Shown here: positions 50,253 to 56,730 of the stretch, in pieces
Layout of the letters: every line of letters starts with the position of its first letter
How positions within the stretch are numbered: position 1 is the first letter of the stretch
Origin: JAWKUK01 sp041398605
GTDB lineage: Bacteria; Planctomycetota; UBA1135; GCA-002686595
Assembly (NCBI GenBank): GCA_041398605.1
Contig: JAWKUK010000008.1
Span: 248,001-312,000 of the forward strand
Reading direction: 5' to 3'
DNA: 64,000 nt
Program-made: the position numbers and the translations under genes
Notes under the pieces: model-generated
Told to the model about the DNA's origin: nothing
The model's database searches: none
The model's input: only the letters and a program-made list of their open reading frames with translations

Positions 50253-51911
50253 TCACATGATCGGCTCGATGCCGAGCTTGCCGAACTGCTTGTCCTCGAA
50301 GTTCTTGCGGAACATGTCCCGCAGCTTCGTCGCTGCGGCGTCGTAGGCGGCGCCGTCGGACCAAAGCCCGCGCGGGTCGAGCACCTTCGAGTCGACCCCC
50401 GGGCAGCTCGTCGGCACGCGCATGCCGAACGTCGGGTGCGTCGTGTAGGTCATGCTGTCGGCGTGCAAGTCACCGCGCAGCGCCGCGTTCAGGAGCGCGC
50501 GGGTGTCCTTGATCGAGATGCGCTTGCCGACGCCGTAGGGGCCGCCGCTCCAGCCGGTGTTCAGGAGGACGCAGCGCGCCTCGTGCTTGCCCATCATCTC
50601 CGCGAGGAGCTTCGCGTACACCGGCGGGTGCTGCGCCATGAACGGCGCGCCGAAGCACGCGCTGAACGCGGCCTTCGGCTCGGTCACGCCGACCTCGGTG
50701 CCCGCGAGCTTCGCCGTAAAGCCAGACACGAAGTGGTACATCACTTCCTTCGGGCTCAGCACCGCCACGGGCGGCAAGACGCCGAACGCGTCGGCGGTCA
50801 ACAGCACGATCGTCTGAGGGTGCGGGCCACGCGCGCCGGGGGCGACGTTCGGGTTCGCGCTCAGCGGGTACGAGATCCGCGTGTTCTCGGTGATCGAGTT
50901 GTCCGTCAGGTCGAAGTCCTGCGGGTCCGTGTCCTCGAGGCGCTTGCCCTTCAGCGGCGGCACGTTCTCGATGACCGTGCCAGGCGTGCTGAGCGCGGCC
51001 GCGATGATCGGCTCGGCCTCCTTGTTCAGGTCGATCAGCTTCGCGTAGCAGCCGTCCTCGAGGTTCGAGACGCCGTCCTTGGTCCACGCGTGCTCGTCGT
51101 CACCGATGAGCTGGCGGTCGGGGTCCGCGGAGAGGGTCGTCTTGCCGGTGCCCGAGAGCCCGAACAGGATCGCCCCGTCCCCGTTCGCGCCGACGTTCGC
51201 CGAGCAGTGCATCGACATCATGCCGAGGTCGGGGAGCTGGTAGTTCATCACCGTGAACATCCCCTTCTTGTTGACCCCGCAGTAGTCGGCGCGGCCGACG
51301 ACGAGCAGGATCCGGCGCCGCACATCGGTGATCACCGCGCGCGCGGAGAGCGTCCCGTCGACCTCCGGGTCGGCGTGGAAGCTCGGGACGTTCAGGAGCG
51401 TCCAGCGCTTGCCCTCCGGGTCCGCGATCCCTTGCACGTCCTTCGGGAACATGTTGTGCACGAACATCGCGTGCGTCGCGTACTCGCCGACGAAGCGGTA
51501 GGGCGCAGCGTAGGCGGGGTCCGTGCCACAGAACACCTCCTGCACGTAGAGGCGCGCGTTCTTGGCGTTCAGGTGCGCCGCGACCCGGCCGAGCAGCGCG
51601 TCGAACTTGGCGGGGTCGAACTTCTTGACGTCCGCCTTCCACCAGATCTTCGTCTCGAGCTCGGGGTAGGCCACCATGAAGGTGTCCGCCACCGGGCGGC
51701 CGGTGCACGACGGGTCGCTGAAGAACATCAGCGGGCCCTCGACCCCGAGCTTCGTGGCATAGGCCTTGTGGTCGTCGTCAGGGCCGTCCGGACGGATCCG
51801 TCCGCGGTCGTTGGCGAGCGCTTCGTGGAAGAGCTGCGTCTTGTCGAGGTTGACTCGATAGTCGACGGTCTTCAGTCCGAACTGACGCTCCAGGTCCTCT
51901 CGGTGGCCCAT
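50253..51911 (-). CDS. pckA: Phosphoenolpyruvate carboxykinase (ATP)
   Basis: 552 residues from ATG 51909-51911, a typical length. It converts oxaloacetate and ATP to phosphoenolpyruvate, CO2 and ADP, opening gluconeogenesis. The ATP-type P-loop is 'ILFGLSGTGKTTLSADP' (about 250-265). Other signatures are 'HCSANVGANGDGAI', 'LIGDDEHAW', 'YPLSANPNVAPG' and 'NTGWSGGPYGVGKRISIKDT'. The ADP-binding and Mn/Mg-site residues appear intact. Monocistronic, with a strong terminator downstream. The frame is open 42 bp further, but MGHREDLERQFG matches the family start. Confidence 0.96.
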   Translation of the reverse strand: MGHREDLERQFGLKTVDYRVNLDKTQLFHEALANDRGRIRPDGPDDDHKAYATKLGVEGPLMFFSDPSCTGRPVADTFMVAYPELETKIWWKADVKKFDPAKFDALLGRVAAHLNAKNARLYVQEVFCGTDPAYAAPYRFVGEYATHAMFVHNMFPKDVQGIADPEGKRWTLLNVPSFHADPEVDGTLSARAVITDVRRRILLVVGRADYCGVNKKGMFTVMNYQLPDLGMMSMHCSANVGANGDGAILFGLSGTGKTTLSADPDRQLIGDDEHAWTKDGVSNLEDGCYAKLIDLNKEAEPIIAAALSTPGTVIENVPPLKGKRLEDTDPQDFDLTDNSITENTRISYPLSANPNVAPGARGPHPQTIVLLTADAFGVLPPVAVLSPKEVMYHFVSGFTAKLAGTEVGVTEPKAAFSACFGAPFMAQHPPVYAKLLAEMMGKHEARCVLLNTGWSGGPYGVGKRISIKDTRALLNAALRGDLHADSMTYTTHPTFGMRVPTSCPGVDSKVLDPRGLWSDGAAYDAAATKLRDMFRKNFEDKQFGKLGIEPIM

Positions 51912-52148
51912 GTGCGGTGCTTCTTCTGCGCGGGGGAGGCGAGCGCGCGGCAAAGAACGTCAGCCGCGCTTTCGAGGCGAAGAAAGGTACCCATGCGGGG
52001 ACCCAGCGGCAACCTCGGAGGGGGCGCCCCGTGCCGCGTGCCCCCAATCGGGCCTTAGCGACGTTCCGCCGCGGCCGATTCTACCCCGAGGACGGCGCCC
52101 CTCCCCCCGCGACGCGCCCAAGGGGCGTCCGAGCCCGCCTGGCGCCGC

Positions 52149-53126
52149 TCAGCGCGCGGCTTCGTAGCCCGCGCGGTACCAGGCGAGGGTCCGCGCGAGG
52201 CCCTCGCGCCAAGGAACGATCGGCAGCTCGCCGAGGGCGGCGCGCAGGCGCTCGAGGCTCGCGAGGCTGTGGCGAACGTCCCCGGCGCGCTCCGCGGCGA
52301 ACTTCGGCTCGACCGAGACGCCGAGGGTCTCGGCCATCGCCCGGAAGAGCTCGAGCAGCGAGATCCGGTCGCCCGTGCCCACGTTCACGACCGTCCCCGA
52401 GGGGACGTCCCGATCCATCGCCGCCAGGTTCGCCGCGACGACGTTGTCGACGTAGGTGAAGTCGCGGGTCTGACCGCCGTCCCCGAAGATCGTCGGGACG
52501 CGGCCCTCCAGCAAGGCGCGCGCGAAGATCGCGATGACGCCGGTGTACGGGCTGTCATCGGCCTGGCGCGGGCCGAAGACGTTGAAGTAACGCAGGGCGA
52601 CCGTGTGCATGCCGTAGCAGCTCCCGTAGACGCGCAGGAGGTGCTCGCCGGCGACCTTGCCCGAGGCATAGGGCGACAGGGGCTGCGGGACCATGCCCTC
52701 GTGCTTCGGCAGCTCCTCGGTGTTGCCGTACGCCGCGGACGAGGCCGCGAAGACGACCCGGTTGACGCCCTCGGCCCGCGCGGCCTCGAGGAGGCGCAGC
52801 GTGCCATTGACGTTCACGTCGTAGCTGCGGACAGGGTCCTCCACGCTGCGCGGCACCGACACCTGCGCCGCCTCGTGGAAGAGCCCGCGCGCGCCGACGA
52901 CGGCGCGGCGGCAGGCCTCGGGGTCGACGACATCGCCGCGCAGGACCTCGACGGCGGCGCCGCTGCCATATTCGCCGACCTCGAGGTGGGAGAGGTTCGT
53001 GTCCCGGCCGGAGGAGAAGTCGTCGAGCACGCGGACGCGATCCCCGCGCTGGACGAGGGCCGTCGTAATGTGGCTGCCGATGAAGCCGGCGCCGCCGGTG
53101 ACGAGATAGAGGTGGTTCGCGGACAT
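52149..53126 (-). CDS. NAD-dependent epimerase/dehydratase (UDP-glucose 4-epimerase-like)
   Basis: 325 residues from ATG 53124-53126. Extended short-chain dehydrogenase: Rossmann motif 'YLVTGGAGFIGSHI' at the N-terminus, 'FHEAAQVSVPRSVEDPV', the Ser-Tyr-Lys catalytic set (ASSAAYGN and YASGK, Tyr about 154), 'ALRYFNVFGPRQ' and 'TRDFTYVDNVVAA'. It interconverts or dehydrates a nucleotide-sugar, most like UDP-GlcNAc/UDP-Glc 4-epimerases or dTDP-sugar relatives; the exact substrate cannot be told. No other sugar-nucleotide genes flank it. Divergent from the GNAT gene. Confidence 0.92.
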   Translation of the reverse strand: MSANHLYLVTGGAGFIGSHITTALVQRGDRVRVLDDFSSGRDTNLSHLEVGEYGSGAAVEVLRGDVVDPEACRRAVVGARGLFHEAAQVSVPRSVEDPVRSYDVNVNGTLRLLEAARAEGVNRVVFAASSAAYGNTEELPKHEGMVPQPLSPYASGKVAGEHLLRVYGSCYGMHTVALRYFNVFGPRQADDSPYTGVIAIFARALLEGRVPTIFGDGGQTRDFTYVDNVVAANLAAMDRDVPSGTVVNVGTGDRISLLELFRAMAETLGVSVEPKFAAERAGDVRHSLASLERLRAALGELPIVPWREGLARTLAWYRAGYEAAR

Positions 53127-53247
53127 CGAGGGTTCGGTTCGGTGCAACGAGCGGGGCTCGGGGGACGGGCCAGGTCGGCGCGTTGCGGGGCGCAGAGCAG
53201 GCAGGTTACGCGAGCGCGCGGCGGCCCGCCGTCGTACTTTCTCGGCT

Positions 53248-53823
53248 GTGGGCCCCCCTCCGCTGCACTTCGAGACCGAGCGCTTGCGGCTCTTCGTCCC
53301 TGGCCCGGAGGACGCGGAGCGGATGCTCGACTACGCCCTCCGGAACCGAGAGCACCTGCGCCGCTGGGAGCCGCGGCGCGGCCCCGAGTTCTGGACGCTG
53401 GCCCACTGGCTGCGCCAGCTCGACGCGGTCCGCGACGAAGCCGCGCGCGGCGATGGGTTCCGGACCGCGCTCGTGCCCCGTTCCGAGCCAGAGGGGCCGA
53501 TCCTCGGGATCGCCAATCTGAGCCAGATCGTCCGTGGCGCCTTTCAGTCCGCGATGCTCGGCTACTCCGTCGACCGGGAGCACGAGGGCCTCGGCCTGAT
53601 GCGCGAGGCCCTGGGTGGGCTGGCACGATTCTCCTTCGAACAGCTAGGCCTGCACCGAATCCAGGCCAACTACCGCCCGGAGAACGTCCGCTCGGCCCGC
53701 GTGCTCGAGGCCCTCGGGTTCCAGCGGGAGGGCCTGGCGCGCAACTACCTCTTCATCGACGGCGCGTGGCGCGACCACATCCTGACGGCGCTGCTCAACC
53801 CGCTCGGGCATCCGCCAGCGTGA
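53248..53823 (+). CDS. GNAT acetyltransferase (RimJ/RimL-like)
   Basis: 191 residues from GTG 53248. Matches the RimJ/RimL branch of GNAT: 'FETERLRLFVPGPEDAERM', 'MLGYSVDREHEGLGLMREAL' (acetyl-CoA loop with R..G-L-G pattern) and 'LGLHRIQANYRPENVRSARV' ending 'LEALGFQREGLARNYL'. These enzymes acetylate N-termini of ribosomal proteins such as S5 or L12, or small molecules. Cytoplasmic. A gene-free region with tandem hairpins follows. Confidence 0.9.
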   Translation: MGPPPLHFETERLRLFVPGPEDAERMLDYALRNREHLRRWEPRRGPEFWTLAHWLRQLDAVRDEAARGDGFRTALVPRSEPEGPILGIANLSQIVRGAFQSAMLGYSVDREHEGLGLMREALGGLARFSFEQLGLHRIQANYRPENVRSARVLEALGFQREGLARNYLFIDGAWRDHILTALLNPLGHPPA

Positions 53824-53866
53824 CGCGAGCGCGCGCCGACGGCGCCGCGCGTTACCCGACGAAGAA

Positions 53867-53892
53867 GGCCTGCCGGTCTTTACCGTCAGGCC
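53867..53892 (-). terminator. Terminator-like hairpin T1 of the array
   Basis: Arms 53867-53877 and 53882-53892 pair at 10 of 11 positions. On the minus strand the stem is followed by TTCTTC, a reasonable U-rich tail for a high-GC genome. Confidence 0.65.
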
Positions 53893-54087
53893 CTCCACGT
53901 GACTCGTGCGAGTCAGGATCCCCAGCACAGCTCTCGGCTGTACCCCCTAGAGCCGCGGCCTTCGGGGAAGCGAACGCCGTCGCTGCGAAGAAATTCCAGG
54001 CGCTGCTGAGCGACCGCGACGGAGCAACCGTCGCTTCGCGACGCTGGGACCCACGCTCGGCCGACAGAAGCGGGACCCATGTAAGAA
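53893..54087 (-). ncRNA. Candidate small RNA, array unit 1 (ends at T1)
   Basis: Minus-strand interval between hairpins T2 and T1. Toward its 3' end it holds the box GAGAGCTGTGCTGGGGATCC (53916-53935 read in reverse), then a GACTCG/CGAGTC hairpin (53901-53914), then T1. The same order occurs in unit 2 exactly 220 bp away. The body (about 130 nt) is less similar. A 60-residue frame ending RELCWGS exists in this unit, and its counterpart in unit 2 ends RELRWGS, so a small protein is an alternative. No promoter is recognised. Confidence 0.4.
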
Positions 54088-54115
54088 GGGCCCACCGGCG
54101 CTCACCGGCGGGCCC
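54088..54115 (-). terminator. Terminator-like hairpin T2 of the array
   Basis: Arms 54088-54098 and 54105-54115 pair at 10 of 11 positions with a 6-nt loop. TTCTTAC follows on the minus strand. Confidence 0.65.
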
Positions 54116-54288
54116 AGCTGACTCGTCAGGAGTCAGGATCCCCAGCGCAGCTCTCTCAGGCTGCACGCTCGAGAGCCGGCGCCGGCGCCGCTCCGAACGA
54201 CGTTCCCAGAGGGATTTCCGAGCCGCTGGGACGCGCTGACCCGAGGTAGGTCGGCGCTGCCGGTGGCGCGGCTCCCGCGCCTGTGAAA
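54116..54288 (-). ncRNA. Candidate small RNA, array unit 2 (ends at T2)
   Basis: Minus-strand interval between T3 and T2. The box GAGAGCTGCGCTGGGGATCC (54136-54155 read in reverse) differs from unit 1 at one position, and a GACTC/GAGTC hairpin (54120-54134) follows before T2. It also holds a GCGCCGGCGCCGGC palindromic run just upstream of the box. Same interpretation and doubts as unit 1. Confidence 0.4.
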
Positions 54289-54322
54289 GCGGCCCGGCGT
54301 CCTGGTCAGGACGTCGGGCCGC
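54289..54322 (-). terminator. Terminator-like hairpin T3 of the array
   Basis: 16-nt arms (54289-54304 and 54307-54322) pair at 15 positions around a minimal loop. TTTCAC follows on the minus strand. A decayed version of the box, GATTCTCGGATTCCC on the + strand, starts at 54325, so a third unit probably ends here. Confidence 0.6.
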
Positions 54323-54589
54323 ATGATTCTCGGATTCCCTTTGCTGATCTCTCACTCTCTCAGATGCGTCCCACAGAGGGGCGCCTCGCTCAGCTCCAAC
54401 TCTCTCTACTCAGTCTCACTACTCTCAGTCTCGACTCTCACGGCTCTCACTCTCTGCCTCGGAGCCGGCTGGACCCTCCTGCGCAACATCGAGCACCCTG
54501 CGGGGCCAGCGCTGCGTGTCGGGCAACCGCTCCGGGACTTAGAGCCGCGAGCGTCTGAAACCCGAACGCATCCGCGGGAGAGTTTCTGA
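54323..54589 (+). CDS. Doubtful small membrane protein ORF
   Basis: 88 residues if ATG 54323 is used. A possible TM (about 30-53, 'VSLLSVSTLTALTLCLGAGW') is followed by a charged tail. The hydrophobic part is encoded by the CT-rich tract, so Leu/Ser/Thr richness may be only a by-product of composition, and the start lies beside a hairpin. No RBS. I list it because it is the only frame of any promise in this gap. Confidence 0.2.
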   Translation: MILGFPLLISHSLRCVPQRGASLSSNSLYSVSLLSVSTLTALTLCLGAGWTLLRNIEHPAGPALRVGQPLRDLEPRASETRTHPRESF

Positions 54590-54611
54590 TGAGGTGCCAA
54601 ATCGTGGTGAG

Positions 54612-54627
54612 GGCCCCGCACGGGGCC
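54612..54627 (-). terminator. Terminator of lpoB
   Basis: GGCCCCG (54612-54618) and CGGGGCC (54621-54627) form a perfect 7-bp stem with a 2-nt loop, 6 bp past the lpoB stop. CTCACC follows; no U tract. Confidence 0.55.
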
Positions 54628-54633
54628 GCGCGC

Positions 54634-55272
54634 TCAGCCGCGCCCGAAGAGGCCGACCGTCTGCGTCTTGCGGATGTCCTCGGTCTTCGTCCAGAGGAGC
54701 TCGCCCGTCTCGACGTTCACGGCGCCCATGTAGAACTGGTAGTAGAGGTCCTTGCGCTTGGAGCCCAGGCTCTCGATCGAACGTCCGCGCTCCTTGCGGA
54801 TGTCAGAGAGCGCGCCGAAGATGACGACGTCGGCGTTGAGCTGACGACCGAACTGGCGCGCCGAGGCCTCGTCCGTCAGGCCGCTGTTCTGGAAGCGCAG
54901 CTGCTTCTGCACTTCTTCCTGACCGGCCGCCTCGTCGCCGACCACAAACCGGAACTTGCCCAGCTCGAAGAGCTCGGACTGAACGAGGCGCGAGATCTGG
55001 TCCGTATTGATGTGCTCGCTCGTCTCGTTCGCGATGCCGCCGAAGACCGCGATGACGCGCATGTCGCGCTCCTTCCCAGGCGCGTCGAGGTACGCCAAGT
55101 TCGGCGACGCCGCGAGCGAGTCGATCATGTACTTCGCGAACGTCTGGAGGTCCTTCGAGCCCCAGTCGATCGTCACGGTCTCGGTGGCATCAGGATCGCC
55201 GTAGTTCACAGAGCTGCACCCAGCGCCGAGGCCGAGGCAGAACAGAGGGAGGAGCAGGTTCGCGGGGTTCAT
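54634..55272 (-). CDS. lpoB: LpoB-like outer-membrane lipoprotein, penicillin-binding protein activator
   Basis: 212 residues from ATG 55270-55272, with GGAGA 7 nt upstream. Lipobox in 'LFCLGLGAGCSSVNYG'. The rest matches LpoB (PF13036): 'DLQTFAKYMIDSLAASPNLA', 'RVIAVFGGIANETSEHINTD', 'FRFVVGDEAAGQEEVQKQLR', 'GRQLNADVVIFGALSDIRKE' and 'KDLYYQFYMGAVNVETGELL'. In enterobacteria LpoB spans the periplasm and activates PBP1b. It lies 29 bp after a larger lipoprotein gene; that pairing is common in many phyla. Confidence 0.88.
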   Translation of the reverse strand: MNPANLLLPLFCLGLGAGCSSVNYGDPDATETVTIDWGSKDLQTFAKYMIDSLAASPNLAYLDAPGKERDMRVIAVFGGIANETSEHINTDQISRLVQSELFELGKFRFVVGDEAAGQEEVQKQLRFQNSGLTDEASARQFGRQLNADVVIFGALSDIRKERGRSIESLGSKRKDLYYQFYMGAVNVETGELLWTKTEDIRKTQTVGLFGRG

Positions 55273-55301
55273 CAAGTGTCTCCGAAGTGAGGATGGTCTG
55301 G

Positions 55302-56621
55302 TCACGGCGCGTCGACGCGCGCGCCGCCGACGGCGTGCGCGTACGTGCGGCCGCGGAGCGAACGGGCGAAGACGAACATGGTCTCGCCCGCTGTAAGTTG
55401 GAATGTGCCGAGGGGAACGGCGGCGCCACCCGTGACACCGACCTGCACCTCGACCGGCTCGCCGGGCGTCACGAAGGCGCGCGCGGCTTGCCAGTTGGAC
55501 GGGAGCGTCCGCCAGGCGCGCAGGTCCGCGCGCTCGGTCGCGATCGTGAAGATGTCAGCGGCCAGCCCGAGCAGCGCGCCGCCCTTCTTGTTGTCCCGCA
55601 ATTGGTCCGCGAGCTGGCGCTTCAGGAGGCCGCGGATCGCCGACTTGGCGGAGAGCCACAGGATTCGGTCCGAGAGGTTCTTCGCGGCGACGGAGGAGAC
55701 ATCCTCGATCACTGAAGCGCGCAGGCGCTGGCCCGTCGCGGGGAAGAACAGCGACAGCTCTCCACCGCCGTCGCCCGCGACCGCCTCCGGCACCGCCCAC
55801 GAGAACACGCCATCGGGCAACGGGATGTCGATCTTGATCTCGCGCTTGGCCGGGCCCATCCCAGCGCCGCCGACGAGGACGATCGACGCCGCGCCCTCGG
55901 GCCGCTCGAGGTCAGGTCCGTACGTCTCGATCCAGCGCGCGAGGTCGCGCTTGCGGCCGAGCTGGCTCGACAGGCGCACGAGCGCGCGCGATGTGAGGTC
56001 GCCGCCGACGCCCTTCTCCGCCATGCGCTGGTAGTCGATGTAGGCCTCGCCAGGTTTGCCGACGAGCTCGTACGCGAGCGCCGACAGGAAGTGCCCGAGC
56101 CCGCCCGCGCCGTACTCCGTCTCGTACAGCGCCTCCTCGGCGACGAGCAGCTGGTCGACGCGGCGCGCCTCGACCAACACGGAGTCGACCTGGCCGAGCG
56201 CGAGGTAGGCGAGCCCGAGGCACGCGTGGGCCATGACACGCTCGTAGCCCTCGCCGTCGTAGCTCTGCTGCCCTTCGTTCAGCGCAAAGGACAAGAGCCC
56301 CTCGCCGACGGACTCAACCCCGATCGCGGCGCGCTCCTCGATGTCCTTGACCGCATCGAGCGCGGCGTGGAAGCGGTCCTTGGCCGTTTCCCAATCGCCG
56401 CCGACGAACGCAGCCATGCCGCCCTCTGCCCCGCGCAGGAAGCCGGAGCCCACGACCTTGGGGTTCGTGAACCCCGCCTGGGCCGCCGCAAAATCACCTG
56501 ACTCGAACTGCCCGAGGGGCACCGAGACGCGCTCGTTGTAGGTCGCGCAGCCCGCGGCGCCGAACGCGGCGACGAGCGAGAGCGCGGTGACCGCGGCGGC
56601 TGGACGGACGAGGGAGAGCAC
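55302..56621 (-). CDS. COG3014-like lipoprotein partner of LpoB
   Basis: 439 residues, probably from GTG 56619-56621 with AGG about 6 nt upstream; the longer open frame lacks a usable signal. Signal and lipobox: 'VTALSLVAAFGAAGCATYNE'. The helical, TPR-like first half ('SGDFAAAQAGFTNPKVVGSG', 'GDWETAKDRFHAALDAVKDI', 'AHACLGLAYLALGQVDSVLV') matches COG3014. The second half is beta-rich ('GAASIVLVGGAGMGPAKREI', 'VFSWAVPEAVAGDGGGELSL'). Function unknown; it is the upstream gene of the two-gene unit with lpoB, so a role in cell-envelope synthesis or its regulation is likely. Confidence 0.8.
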   Translation of the reverse strand: MLSLVRPAAAVTALSLVAAFGAAGCATYNERVSVPLGQFESGDFAAAQAGFTNPKVVGSGFLRGAEGGMAAFVGGDWETAKDRFHAALDAVKDIEERAAIGVESVGEGLLSFALNEGQQSYDGEGYERVMAHACLGLAYLALGQVDSVLVEARRVDQLLVAEEALYETEYGAGGLGHFLSALAYELVGKPGEAYIDYQRMAEKGVGGDLTSRALVRLSSQLGRKRDLARWIETYGPDLERPEGAASIVLVGGAGMGPAKREIKIDIPLPDGVFSWAVPEAVAGDGGGELSLFFPATGQRLRASVIEDVSSVAAKNLSDRILWLSAKSAIRGLLKRQLADQLRDNKKGGALLGLAADIFTIATERADLRAWRTLPSNWQAARAFVTPGEPVEVQVGVTGGAAVPLGTFQLTAGETMFVFARSLRGRTYAHAVGGARVDAP

Positions 56622-56730
56622 GGGGAACCTGGGGGCGTTCGCGATGGGACGAGCCACTACGTGCGAGCGAACCACATCTTCACCATCGGCGCGAGGGAAC
56701 GCTCGAATCGAGGCCCGATATCCTCGCGGC

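Larger units (their letters stand above)
53824..54633. other. Gene-poor region (0.8 kb) with tandem hairpin units and a pyrimidine-rich tract
   Basis: It lies between convergent GNAT (+) and lpoB (-) genes. It contains three minus-strand terminator-like hairpins (53867-53892, 54088-54115, 54289-54322), each preceded in that direction by a related box, a CT-rich tract at about 54343-54462, a doubtful small ORF (54323-54589) and the lpoB terminator. No protein gene is convincing. Confidence 0.65.

Noticed and set aside
53913..54324. Two minus-strand small ORFs (60 and 63 residues) ending RELCWGS and RELRWGS
   Set aside because: The similarity is confined mainly to the shared RNA box, one ORF runs through terminator hairpin T3, and neither has an RBS. 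Kept only as an alternative reading of the small-RNA units.
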